Below are positions 1-9,317 of a DNA stretch of 64,000 bases, piece by piece. The DNA is taken from positions 1 through 64,000 of the forward strand of contig JAAVYP010000031.1 in assembly GCA_022791195.1 (NCBI GenBank). Direction: 5' to 3'. Numbering within the stretch: position 1 is the first letter of the stretch; every line of letters begins with the position of its first letter. The notes under the pieces were generated by a model that saw only the letters and a list, made by a program, of their open reading frames with translations, did not search any database and was not told where the DNA came from. The stretch comes from Clostridiales bacterium. Its GTDB lineage: Bacteria; Bacillota; Clostridia; Oscillospirales; CAG-272. The position numbers were made by a program, and so were the translations under genes.

Positions 1-16
1 GCGTACCGATACAGCG

Positions 17-343
17 ATGGAGTCCTTTGTCGAGGGAGATCTCTTTTACTGTAAAAAGTTTAATGCGGTTTTTGGTGAATTGATTCACCGAGATGAATTT
101 ATTTTTGAGCCGGCCGTCCGTATGAAGGAAGATGAAAACGGCGTCATGAGAGAAAGTACGCTGAATCATAGAAGTGATGTAACGGGGTATATTAAGGTTA
201 CCGGTAAGCGGGATGAAGACGGCTTTTTTTTGGTAGATGGAAGAAACAAGGTTTCGCCCGGCAAGGAATACGAGATTTACAGCTGTAACCGGAGTGTTAC
301 AATTCTGGTTATGTCTGTTGACGATGTCGAATTAAGCGATTAA
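17..343 (+). CDS. hypothetical protein
   Basis: Intact ORF upstream of HPr gene; no family recognised; true start uncertain at window edge. Confidence 0.45.
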   Translation: MESFVEGDLFYCKKFNAVFGELIHRDEFIFEPAVRMKEDENGVMRESTLNHRSDVTGYIKVTGKRDEDGFFLVDGRNKVSPGKEYEIYSCNRSVTILVMSVDDVELSD

Positions 344-428
344 ATTTAACATTCTACTTGATTTTGTGTCATTCATTTGCTATAATAACGTTATACTTAA
401 ATCGGCCAAGCCTATCAGGAGACAAAAG

Positions 429-692
429 ATGGTTACACGTTCAATTACAATTCAAAACAGCGTAGGACTTCATGCCAGACCCGCTACCTATTTTATTCAG
501 GAAGCGAATAAATATAAGAGCACGATTTCCATAAAAAAGGATAAAAGAAAGGTCAATGCAAAGAGTCTTCTCGGGGTTCTTTCTTTGGGGATTGTACAAG
601 GTATGACCATTGAGATTGAAGCAGAAGGGGCCGATGAAAAAGAGGCTGTTGAGGGGCTTGAAAATTTAATCGACAGCGGCTTCGCTGAATGA
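429..692 (+). CDS. ptsH: HPr family phosphocarrier protein
   Basis: ATG at 429; GLHARPA (His-15 site) and NAKSLLGVLSLGI (Ser-46 region) motifs. Confidence 0.88.
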   Translation: MVTRSITIQNSVGLHARPATYFIQEANKYKSTISIKKDKRKVNAKSLLGVLSLGIVQGMTIEIEAEGADEKEAVEGLENLIDSGFAE

Positions 693-710
693 CGAAATAT
701 AAATAAAGGC

Positions 711-747
711 AGCGGACAACACTTTAGGTTGTCCGCTTTTGTTTTTT
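711..747 (+). terminator. rho-independent terminator after HPr gene
   Basis: agcggacaac/gttgtccgct stem followed by T-rich tail. Confidence 0.8.
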
Positions 748-756
748 ACGGAGAAT

Positions 757-2574
757 ATGGAAGAAATTAAAGAGGTATTGACAAAAGAGCAGTTAAGAAG
801 CAAGGCAAATCGGCTTCCGCTGCGGCCAGGTGTGTATATTATGCGCCGAAAAAACGGCGATGTGATTTATGTCGGCAAATCCAAGGCGCTGAAAAATCGG
901 GTGTCTCAGTATTTTGGCGGAAGCGAGCAAAATGTTAAAACCGCTAAAATGGTGGAAAATGTAGCGAATTTTGAGTATATGCTAACCGATACAGAAATGG
1001 AGGCACTGGCGCTTGAAAACAGCTTAATTAAGCTTTATAAACCTAAATACAATATTTTATTAAAGGACAGCAAAAGCTATCCGTATATTAAAATTGATCT
1101 GACAAAAGAATATCCCAAAATTGAGTTTACGCGGAAAAGGACGGCGGATAAAGCGCGCTATTTTGGCCCTTATTCGGGGGGCAGTGTGGTTTATAATGTG
1201 ATTCATACGCTACAGCGGGCCTTTGGCATTGCGTGCTGTAAATATACTTTTCCTAAGGATATTGGCCGGGTGCGTCCTTGTATTTATCACCAGATTGGTC
1301 AGTGTTCGGCGCCTTGCTCCGGAAAAGTGAGCAGTGAAGAGTATCAAGCGCTGTTTCAACAGCTGCTGCCGGTATTGGGCGGTCATTTGTCGTCGGTAAA
1401 AGAGCAGCTCAAGGAGAAAATGATGAGCGCGTCGGAGAATATGCAGTACGAGGCGGCCGCGTTGTATCGGGACCGGCTCGCGGCGATCGATGCGCTGAAA
1501 AGCAGACAGAAGGTGCTTTCCTCGCCCGATGTAAGCTGTGACATCTTTTCTTTGTATACAGACGAGGTGTGTTCGGCTATTGGTATGTATATTATTCGCG
1601 AGGGCGCTTTAATGGATTCGGACAGCTTTGTTTTGGCGAATGATGTGATTGTCGATGCAGAAACAGTGCCCGGGTTTCTTTATGAAATCTATAAAAATCG
1701 GCCTGAAATACCCCATAAGGTTTATTTGGGCATGCCGTTTGCCGATGCGTTGACCGATGAAGTCGGCGGCATGCTGTCTGATCTGTGCGGGCACAAGGTC
1801 GCTGTGCAGGCGCCGAAAAAAGGGACCCTTCATGCGCTGACCCTGACGGTCAGGGATTATGCAGAGCATGAAGCGCGTGAATACAAGCTGCGGCATGAGA
1901 GGGATTCTAAAATGCTTTTTCGCTTGGCCGAGCTTTTGGCTTTAGAGGTTTATCCAGAGCGTATAGAGGCGTATGATATTTCCAACTACGGAAAAGAGAA
2001 TATCACGGGCGGTATGGTCGTTGCGATGAACGGTGCTTTTAAAAAAAGCGAGTACAGATCCTATAATATTAAAACAACGGCCGGGCAGGATGACTATGCC
2101 TCCATGGCAGAAATGCTGAGCCGCCGGCTGGATCACGGTTCCTTACCGGATTTGATTTTGCTGGATGGCGGCAAGGGCCACGTGGGCGTTGTGCGTGCCG
2201 TGCTGCGGGAAAAGGGTTACAGCGTGCCTGTGTTTGGCATGGTCAAGGACGATTTTCACAAAACCCGTGCGCTTTGTGATGAGGAAAACCTAATCAGCAT
2301 TGCCAACGAACAGTCGGTCTTTCAGTTTATCTATAAATTGCAGGAAGAGGTGCATCGCTTTACCATCACCCGCATGCGGGCTAAAAAGACGAAATCAATC
2401 AAGCGTTCGGTTTTAGAGCAGATAAACGGCATTGGCCCAGCGAAAGCAAAGGCGATTTTAGCCCATTTTGGCGGTCTTGCCGGCGTCAAAGAGGCTGATA
2501 TCGAAGCCCTGACCCAGGTAAAGGGGGTCACAAGCAAAAATGCACAGGATATCAAGGAATATTTTAACAAATGA
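757..2574 (+). CDS. uvrC: excinuclease ABC subunit C
   Basis: GIY-YIG domain (LRPGVYIMRRKNGDVIYVGKSKALKNRV), UvrC homology region, C-terminal HhH; start chosen after cggaga RBS. Confidence 0.95.
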   Translation: MEEIKEVLTKEQLRSKANRLPLRPGVYIMRRKNGDVIYVGKSKALKNRVSQYFGGSEQNVKTAKMVENVANFEYMLTDTEMEALALENSLIKLYKPKYNILLKDSKSYPYIKIDLTKEYPKIEFTRKRTADKARYFGPYSGGSVVYNVIHTLQRAFGIACCKYTFPKDIGRVRPCIYHQIGQCSAPCSGKVSSEEYQALFQQLLPVLGGHLSSVKEQLKEKMMSASENMQYEAAALYRDRLAAIDALKSRQKVLSSPDVSCDIFSLYTDEVCSAIGMYIIREGALMDSDSFVLANDVIVDAETVPGFLYEIYKNRPEIPHKVYLGMPFADALTDEVGGMLSDLCGHKVAVQAPKKGTLHALTLTVRDYAEHEAREYKLRHERDSKMLFRLAELLALEVYPERIEAYDISNYGKENITGGMVVAMNGAFKKSEYRSYNIKTTAGQDDYASMAEMLSRRLDHGSLPDLILLDGGKGHVGVVRAVLREKGYSVPVFGMVKDDFHKTRALCDEENLISIANEQSVFQFIYKLQEEVHRFTITRMRAKKTKSIKRSVLEQINGIGPAKAKAILAHFGGLAGVKEADIEALTQVKGVTSKNAQDIKEYFNK

Positions 2575-3155
2575 TGCGAATTATTACAGGAAAAGCAAAG
2601 GGAGTTTCTCTTTTAACCCTGCCGGGACTTAACACCCGGCCGACCGCCGAACGAGTGAAGGAAGCAATCTTCAGCGCTTTGCAGTTTGATCTGGCAGGGC
2701 GCAGGGTTTTAGACCTTTTTGCCGGCAGCGGCCAGCTTGCCTTAGAGGCGCTCAGCCGGGGGGCTGAGTCTGCGTATTTGTGCGACCAGGAGCCGCAGGC
2801 AGTGAAAGTGATTGAAAACAATATCAAAAAAACCGGTCTTGCCGGCGCGCATGTTTTGTGCTGTTCTTATCAAAGGGCGCTTGAAAAACTAGCTGGCCAA
2901 CAGTTCGATCTTGTTTTTTTAGACCCGCCGTATCAAGCAAGACTGATTCCGAAAGCGCTTTTGGCACTGCAAGAGAAAAATTTGTTGGCGCCGGGTGCAC
3001 TGCTTGTTTGTGAGGACGAACAGGCAGAGCCTTATACGCTGGCAGGCTGCCAAGTGCGTAAGCACGCTAAATACGGTCGGATATATATCACGATTTTGGA
3101 AAAAGAAGAAAAGGGGGCGATGCGCGGTGAAAGTTTTGCTGACGGGCAGCTATGA
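2571..3155 (+). CDS. rsmD: 16S rRNA (guanine966-N2)-methyltransferase
   Basis: MRIITGKAKG..RPT..VKEAIF, LDLFAGSG, FDLVFLDPPY motifs. Confidence 0.92.
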   Translation: MMRIITGKAKGVSLLTLPGLNTRPTAERVKEAIFSALQFDLAGRRVLDLFAGSGQLALEALSRGAESAYLCDQEPQAVKVIENNIKKTGLAGAHVLCCSYQRALEKLAGQQFDLVFLDPPYQARLIPKALLALQEKNLLAPGALLVCEDEQAEPYTLAGCQVRKHAKYGRIYITILEKEEKGAMRGESFADGQL

Positions 3156-3609
3156 TCCGATCACAAACGGACATGTTTCGTTGATCCGAAAATGTGCGGG
3201 TTTGTTTGATGAAGTGCATGTTGTTGCCTTTTTCAATGCGCAAAAAACCAATATGTTTTCGGCGCAGCAGCGGCAGGCCATGCTGGCGCTCGCTTGTGCA
3301 GAGTTTGACAATGTTGTGACCGGGAGCGATGATGGCTTTGTGGTTGATTATGCTGACAGGCACGGTATCTCTGTTTTAATCAGAGGGGTAAGGGACACTG
3401 ACGATTTTGTTTATGAAAAGCAAATGGCAGACAATAATCATAGGTTTAATCCAAGCATCACCACCCTGTTCATTCCGGCGGACAGCGGCTGGGAGAATAT
3501 TTCATCGCATGCTGTGCGCGAAAGACTGGCTAAAGGCGAAGAAATTGCCTCTTTGGTTCCCTCTGCTGTGGAAAACTATATAAGACAGCTATCCAAATCA
3601 AAAGATTGA
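3127..3609 (+). CDS. coaD: phosphopantetheine adenylyltransferase
   Basis: GTG start at 3127; GSYDPITNGH, RGVRDTDDFVYEKQMADNN, SS-H-VRE motifs. Confidence 0.93.
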   Translation: MKVLLTGSYDPITNGHVSLIRKCAGLFDEVHVVAFFNAQKTNMFSAQQRQAMLALACAEFDNVVTGSDDGFVVDYADRHGISVLIRGVRDTDDFVYEKQMADNNHRFNPSITTLFIPADSGWENISSHAVRERLAKGEEIASLVPSAVENYIRQLSKSKD

Positions 3610-3679
3610 TGATTGGCTTACATTAGCGCGAGCGAATCTAAGCTGCTGCGCAACCTGGTTAAGAATAGAAGAGTATGAG

Positions 3680-4240
3680 ATGAACGGTATGAAAAAGACA
3701 TTGATTTTGAACGGATCGCCCCGGCTGCATGGGGATACAGTCAGCTTGATTCATTATTTAACCGACAGATTAGCCGGTGCATATAAGATTGTTGACGCAT
3801 ATCGATGCGCTGTTTCGCCCTGCATTGATTGTCGATTTTGCTGGACTCATGAGGGCTGCGCCATTCAGGATGAAATGCAGATTCTCTATCGCGAGATTCA
3901 AGAGAGCGATCATATCGTGATAGCGTCACCCATCTATTTTTCTGAATTGACAGGAAAATTGCTCGATGTAGCAAGCCGGCTGCAAACTTTTTATTGTTCC
4001 CGCACTTTTCGGAACATAGAACCGATTGCAAAGACAAAAAAGGGAGCGGTAGTTTTAGTTGGCGGCGGCGATGGAGCGGCTGACAAAGCTTATAAGACGG
4101 CTTGCATTTTGTTGCGTCAAATGAAATGTGAATCTATATTTCCTTTGATACTCAGTCACCATACTAACGAGCGGCCCGCTCTACAGGACGAGCGTTGTTT
4201 ACTGGATTTAGAAAAAGCAGCGGCATTCTTCAATCAGTAG
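3680..4240 (+). CDS. flavodoxin-like NAD(P)H-dependent oxidoreductase
   Basis: TLILNGSPRLHGDT and SPIYFSELTGKL motifs, Cys-rich CIDCRFCW insert. Confidence 0.75.
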   Translation: MNGMKKTLILNGSPRLHGDTVSLIHYLTDRLAGAYKIVDAYRCAVSPCIDCRFCWTHEGCAIQDEMQILYREIQESDHIVIASPIYFSELTGKLLDVASRLQTFYCSRTFRNIEPIAKTKKGAVVLVGGGDGAADKAYKTACILLRQMKCESIFPLILSHHTNERPALQDERCLLDLEKAAAFFNQ

Positions 4241-4295
4241 ACAGTGCAGTGTGTTTGTGAAAACGTTGTTTAAAATAAAATTGCTGTTAGAGTCA

Positions 4296-4319
4296 AAAGG
4301 CGTTTTACGCCTTTTTTCT
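4296..4319 (+). terminator. rho-independent terminator
   Basis: aaaaggcg tttta cgcctttttt. Confidence 0.75.
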
Positions 4320-4511
4320 TTTGCTGTTTTTATACAGCCGCGCGTGTTGAATAAAACTGAGTCAAACAGGTGATGATTGAAGAGAGGGGTGCGCGACACG
4401 GCAGACAGAAAAAATTTTTACAAAAAAATTAAACCGAATGTAAATGCGTACGATAACGGGATTAGGCGGTTTGATAGATATAAAACAATTCGTAACTTTC
4501 GCAAAAGCCAC

Positions 4512-4574
4512 TTGAAAAAATGGAATAAATCATATATAATGGTCACTGTGGTTTGAAGTGGAGTAAATGTGGGG
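4512..4574 (+). promoter_or_regulatory. dcw-cluster promoter with MraZ-type TGG repeats
   Basis: TTGAAA-17-TATAAT, then TGG at 4549, 4559 and 4570 (about one helical turn apart) just past the predicted start. Confidence 0.65.
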
Positions 4575-4676
4575 AGTTTTCCACAAAGTTTTCCACATTT
4601 GCACAGGCAGTGGAGCAAAAGGCGTTTTGAGATGCTTAACTGGTCTATCAATTCGACGTAAAGGAGGGTAATCACC

Positions 4677-5096
4677 GTGATTTCAGGAAAATACGATTTT
4701 TCATTGGATGCGAAAAACCGCGTTTTTGTTCCGGCCAAGCTGCGCGATGAGCTTGGGGAACAAATTGTGATGGTCAAAGGCATTGACGAGTGCATCTCGG
4801 TTTACCCTCTTGCCGGTTGGGAAAGCTTTTGTGCGAAATTAGAGGCGCTGCCTAAAACAGAAATTCGCCATGTGAAACGATTTTTATATGCTTCTGCCAT
4901 TGAATGTAAGATTGACGGGCAGGGCAGGGTAATTATTCCAACACCGCTGCGGGACTATGCAAAAGTAGAAAAACATGCTATAATTATTGGTGTTGGCGAC
5001 CATGCCGAGATTTGGTCACAGGATGGTTGGACCGCTGAAGAGGAGAAAGCAAACAGCAGCAATATGGAAGAAATGCTGATTAAGCTTGGTTTCTAA
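4677..5096 (+). CDS. mraZ: transcriptional regulator MraZ
   Basis: GTG start; G-Y-F-LDAKNRVFVPAKLRDEL and DGQGRVIIP repeats; upstream of rsmH. Confidence 0.95.
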   Translation: MISGKYDFSLDAKNRVFVPAKLRDELGEQIVMVKGIDECISVYPLAGWESFCAKLEALPKTEIRHVKRFLYASAIECKIDGQGRVIIPTPLRDYAKVEKHAIIIGVGDHAEIWSQDGWTAEEEKANSSNMEEMLIKLGF

Positions 5097-6031
5097 TGGA
5101 ATATACACATTATTCGGTGATGCGGGACGCTTGTATCGAGGCGCTTGCTGTTCACCCGGAAGGTACATATATTGATTGCACGACCGGCCTTGGCGGTCAT
5201 GCGGAACAGATTGCGAAAAGGCTTACATCAGCAGGGCGTCTCTTTGCCATTGATCAGGATGAAGAGGCGCTGTCCAAAGCGCGTCAGCGCTTGGCGCCGC
5301 TTGCCGATCGGATTACCTTTATCAAAGAAAATTATGCGCATGTTTATGAGGCGGTGAGTCAGTATGGCGTGACGCAGATTGACGGCGCGATCATCGACCT
5401 CGGCGTATCCTCTTACCAGCTTGATAATGGGCAAAGAGGATTTTCTTATAAGCAAGAGGCGCCCCTTGATATGCGCATGGACAGACAAAGCGCGCTTAGT
5501 GCATTTGATGTGGTGAACGGGTATTCAGAAGAAGAGCTGAAGAGGGTGCTTTATCAATACGGGGAAGAAAAATTCGCCCCCCAGATTGCCCGGGCGATTA
5601 TAAAGGCAAGACAAGTCAGCTCGGTTCAAACTACGACCGAGCTTGTTGACATTATAAAGGGTGCGCTGCCGGAAAAGGTCAAAGCAGGGGGACATCATCC
5701 CGCTAAAAAGAGTTTTCAGGCCATTCGCATCGAGGTAAATAATGAGCTAAGCATTATTGAACCGACCCTGCGCACTTTGGTGAGCATGATGAAGCCGGAT
5801 GGTCGGCTGGCCGTGATTACCTTTCATTCTTTGGAGGATCGTATTGTCAAGCAGACTTTTGCTTCGCTGGCGAAAGGGTGTACCTGTCCGCCCGATTTTC
5901 CCATGTGCGTGTGCGGCAACAAACCCAAGGTGACGCTGATTACAAAAAAACCGATTGAACCGAGCGAAGCCGAGCTTGATGAAAATCCAAGATCCAGAAG
6001 CGCAAAGCTGCGGGTCGTCAAAAAGCGGTGA
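5096..6031 (+). CDS. rsmH: 16S rRNA (cytosine1402-N4)-methyltransferase
   Basis: HYSVM, DCTTGLGGHAE, DLGVSSYQLD, ITFHSLEDRIVK motifs. Confidence 0.95.
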   Translation: MEYTHYSVMRDACIEALAVHPEGTYIDCTTGLGGHAEQIAKRLTSAGRLFAIDQDEEALSKARQRLAPLADRITFIKENYAHVYEAVSQYGVTQIDGAIIDLGVSSYQLDNGQRGFSYKQEAPLDMRMDRQSALSAFDVVNGYSEEELKRVLYQYGEEKFAPQIARAIIKARQVSSVQTTTELVDIIKGALPEKVKAGGHHPAKKSFQAIRIEVNNELSIIEPTLRTLVSMMKPDGRLAVITFHSLEDRIVKQTFASLAKGCTCPPDFPMCVCGNKPKVTLITKKPIEPSEAELDENPRSRSAKLRVVKKR

Positions 6032-6086
6032 GGAACCGACGGCGTTTATCTTTGTTACTGTATTTTTTTGCTATGCTGTCGCATCT

Positions 6087-6128
6087 GAAGGTAATTAAAA
6101 TGGGACTTGGCCCATTTTAATTACCTTC
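6087..6128. repeat. 18-bp perfect inverted repeat (6-nt loop)
   Basis: gaaggtaattaaaatggg-acttgg-cccattttaattaccttc. Confidence 0.95.
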
Positions 6129-6242
6129 GGTAACTGTATTACCTTCGGTAACCGTATTACCTTCGGTAACCGTATTACCTTCGGTAACCGTATTACCTTC
6201 GGTAACCGTATTACCTTCGGTAACCGTATTACCTTCGGTAAT
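6120..6242. repeat. tandem array: six 18-bp units plus one 15-nt partial unit
   Basis: Unit attaccttcggtaaccgt; each unit contains inverted repeat TTACC-TTC-GGTAA. Confidence 0.95.
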
Positions 6243-6257
6243 ACTAAAATTTCCTAA

Positions 6258-6294
6258 CGATTTGTGCCGCCCAAGGGCGGCGGAATGGAGATTA
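6258..6294 (+). repeat. dispersed 37-nt hairpin/RBS cassette, copy 1
   Basis: cgatttgtgccgcccaagggcggcggaatggagatta; second copy at 52959-52995 on minus strand. Confidence 0.85.
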
Positions 6295-6296
6295 AC

Positions 6297-6998
6297 ATGC
6301 CCGAAAAGAAGTCAAATAGAACTGCTTCAGCCAATAAGAAATCAAATGGGCATGCTGCTTCTGTTTCGTCTCGGGTACGTCAAAAAAATCGTCACAAGCC
6401 TATGCGCACGATGGAAATCAGCAAAGTGAAAAGCACGGGCGAGGTGATTCAAAACCGTTCGGCGAAACGAAACACTTCACAAATGCGCCGGCCGAAGCCG
6501 AGACGGCATCCGGCCAATGTAACCGCGGAATACGGCAAGGTACGGCCGCGTAAGGTTCGGAAAAGAAAGGGAGCTGTGGTGCCGGGCGGCGCCAAGCAAA
6601 AAATCATTACCGTTAAAGTGAAGGGACAGCGCCTTCCCTGGCATTTGATTGTCACTGCTTTGGCTGCGACACTTGTGATCATGGCCATGGTGATCAATTA
6701 TGTACGGCTCAATGAACTGACAAACGAATGCAGCCGTATGCAGCAGGAAATTGTGAGTTTGACGGCTACACGAAAAAAATTGACCCTTGCTTTGGAGCAA
6801 AAGAATGATCTTTTGTATTTTGAGCAGGAGGCCGTCAAAATGGGTATGGTTAAAAGCGACCGGGTCGAAAAGAAATATGTGCGCATGGAAAATGACGAAA
6901 AAATTGCTGTGCCCGAGGGTTCTGACAGCGGTGTCGGCGCCTTTTTCGGAGACCTGTGGGGCAATATTGTGCAGATTTTTAGGAATATATTTGGATAA
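6297..6998 (+). CDS. FtsL-like / septum formation initiator-type cell division protein
   Basis: Basic disordered N-terminus, one TM, coiled coil (ELTNECSRMQQEIVSLTATRKKLT); position between rsmH and PBP gene; ATG 6297 after GGAG. Confidence 0.75.
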   Translation: MPEKKSNRTASANKKSNGHAASVSSRVRQKNRHKPMRTMEISKVKSTGEVIQNRSAKRNTSQMRRPKPRRHPANVTAEYGKVRPRKVRKRKGAVVPGGAKQKIITVKVKGQRLPWHLIVTALAATLVIMAMVINYVRLNELTNECSRMQQEIVSLTATRKKLTLALEQKNDLLYFEQEAVKMGMVKSDRVEKKYVRMENDEKIAVPEGSDSGVGAFFGDLWGNIVQIFRNIFG

Positions 6999-7028
6999 TG
7001 TCCAGTAAAATGGAAAAGAGGTGAGAGC

Positions 7029-9260
7029 ATGTTATCTGTCAGGACAGGCAAAGTGATGACCAAAAGACGAAATGTAATTGTATTTGTTTGCATAGGACTC
7101 TGGGCGGCCCTGATTGGACGGCTCTTCTATCTACAGATTATTAAGCATGATGAATATAAAGCGGCAGTGGCCGATAATATTGAACGAGAGACACGCATTT
7201 CGGCCAGCCGGGGAACCATTTATGACCGCAATATGATTCAGCTTGCTTCCAATGTGACCACTTATCGGGTGTTTATCGCACCGAACTGCATTGAGAATGA
7301 GGAAGAAGCAAAGCTGATTGCCAAGAATCTTTCCGAGATGTTGGACGTGGAATATGATAAGGTCTATGAGCGCACGCAAATGAATTGGCGGGCGGACGAA
7401 ACCATAAAAAAGAATGTGGACGCGGAAACGGGAAACCAAATTCGTGAATTTATTGCAGATAACGAGCTTACCCGTAAGGTGTATTTGGAGGCTTCTTCTA
7501 AACGATATTATCCATACGGTTCGCTGGCTGCCTCTGTGATTGGCTTGTCGGGCACCGATACAGGGCTTAGCGGCATTGAGTTGTCCTATGACCAGTATTT
7601 AAAAGGAACGGATGGAAGATACATCACTGCGAAAAGCGGAAACGGCGGCAGTATGCCGTTTAAATATGATACATATGTAGACGCAACCAACGGATATAAT
7701 GTGGTGTCTACGCTGGATACAACGATACAGGCCATATTGGAAGAACAGCTGGAAGCGGCCTATGAAAATGCCGATCCTTTAGACAGAGTAACCGGTATCG
7801 CTATGAATCCAAAGACCGGTGAGATTTACGGCATGGCGACTTATCCTAGTTTTGATTTAAATGCACCGTATTCATTAAATGAAAGTGCGCAGGCTAACTT
7901 TGATGCCTTGGCAGCAGAAGAGGGATATGCCAAGGACAGCGAAGAGTACCAGAGCGCTCTTACAGAGGCAGTTTATGCCATGTGGAAGAACAAAGCGATT
8001 TCAGAACTGTATGAACCGGGTTCAACATTTAAAGTCATTACCACGGCCATGGCGCTGGAAGAAAATGTTGTTACCTTTGAGGATGAATTCAGCTGTTCGG
8101 GCTCTTATCGGGTAGAAGGCTGGGATAAACCAATTAAATGCCATCGAAAAGGCGGCCACGGGACGAATCCCTTCTGGCACATGCTGCAGCAGTCCTGCAA
8201 CCCTACGCTGATGCAGGTGGCTGAACGTATCGGCATGGAAAAGTTTTATGCTTATTTTGAGGCGTTCGGTTTTACATCCACAACAGGCATTGATCTGCCG
8301 GGCGAAGCCAGAGGACTTTATGGCTCATACAGTGCATTTAACCGGGTATCGCTGGCGGTTTACTCGTTTGGGCAAACCTTTAAAACGACGCCGCTGCAAG
8401 AACTTACGGCCATTTGTGCGGTTGCAAACGGTGGTTATTTGGTTACGCCGCATGTGGTGGGGCAATTAGTGGACGACAATGGCAATATTGTGGCCGATTT
8501 CAGCGATTCGATTAAATATCAGGTTGTTTCCACTGAGGTGTGCGATTCGATTTCCGCTGTGCTTGAGCATGGTGTAGCCAACAATGGCGGTGCTAAAAAT
8601 GCACGCGTCAATGGTTATAAAGTGGCCGCTAAAACGGGTACGAGTGAAATTCGAGATGAAATTACGAATGAAGGCGAAACAAAACATGTGGTTTGTTCCA
8701 CAGTTGCCTATGCGCCGGCCGATGACCCCCAGATTGCTGTCATTATCACGGTTGGCAAACCAACACGCGGTCCTTTGTTTGGCGCCAACATTGCAGCGCC
8801 CTTTGTTTCCAGTACCTTAGAAGAGATTTTACCTTATCTTGGCGTGGAAAGAGAATCGGAACAAACAGATATTACGGTTCCTAACTTTGTGAACACTGAT
8901 CTTGAGAGTGCCAAATCAGAGGCAGAGGCAGCTGGACTTAAAGTAGTTGTGAATGGCGACGGCGGTAAAATCACGGCGCAGGTACCGGCCAGCGGTTCAA
9001 CCGTATCGGATAAAGGAACTGTGATTTTCTATACCGGCGGCATATTGCCGCAGGCTACTGTAACGGTGCCGGATGTAAGAGGTATGACGGCATCCAATGC
9101 CAATTACGAACTTTCCAAGTGCGGACTGAATGTACATATTACAGGAATTGAAGGCGCAGGCACGCTGGTCTTTAATCAAAGCATCGCGCCTGAAGCCGAA
9201 GTGCCGGAGGGAACTGTGGTCAAAATTGACCTTAGGTATATCAGCAGTATTTCGGACTAA
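7029..9260 (+). CDS. penicillin-binding transpeptidase with PASTA domains (SpoVD/FtsI type)
   Basis: PBP dimer domain, EPGSTFK (SXXK), SCN, KTGT motifs; C-terminal PASTA repeats (TVPDVRGM..). Confidence 0.92.
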   Translation: MLSVRTGKVMTKRRNVIVFVCIGLWAALIGRLFYLQIIKHDEYKAAVADNIERETRISASRGTIYDRNMIQLASNVTTYRVFIAPNCIENEEEAKLIAKNLSEMLDVEYDKVYERTQMNWRADETIKKNVDAETGNQIREFIADNELTRKVYLEASSKRYYPYGSLAASVIGLSGTDTGLSGIELSYDQYLKGTDGRYITAKSGNGGSMPFKYDTYVDATNGYNVVSTLDTTIQAILEEQLEAAYENADPLDRVTGIAMNPKTGEIYGMATYPSFDLNAPYSLNESAQANFDALAAEEGYAKDSEEYQSALTEAVYAMWKNKAISELYEPGSTFKVITTAMALEENVVTFEDEFSCSGSYRVEGWDKPIKCHRKGGHGTNPFWHMLQQSCNPTLMQVAERIGMEKFYAYFEAFGFTSTTGIDLPGEARGLYGSYSAFNRVSLAVYSFGQTFKTTPLQELTAICAVANGGYLVTPHVVGQLVDDNGNIVADFSDSIKYQVVSTEVCDSISAVLEHGVANNGGAKNARVNGYKVAAKTGTSEIRDEITNEGETKHVVCSTVAYAPADDPQIAVIITVGKPTRGPLFGANIAAPFVSSTLEEILPYLGVERESEQTDITVPNFVNTDLESAKSEAEAAGLKVVVNGDGGKITAQVPASGSTVSDKGTVIFYTGGILPQATVTVPDVRGMTASNANYELSKCGLNVHITGIEGAGTLVFNQSIAPEAEVPEGTVVKIDLRYISSISD

Positions 9261-9317
9261 CAGATTAACAGATCATCAAAATACAGGACACACGGATGTA
9301 TAAATCATTATTTTCGT

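Noticed and set aside
6087-6242. Possible CRISPR array
   Set aside because: Units are contiguous 18-bp palindromes with no spacers and no cas genes
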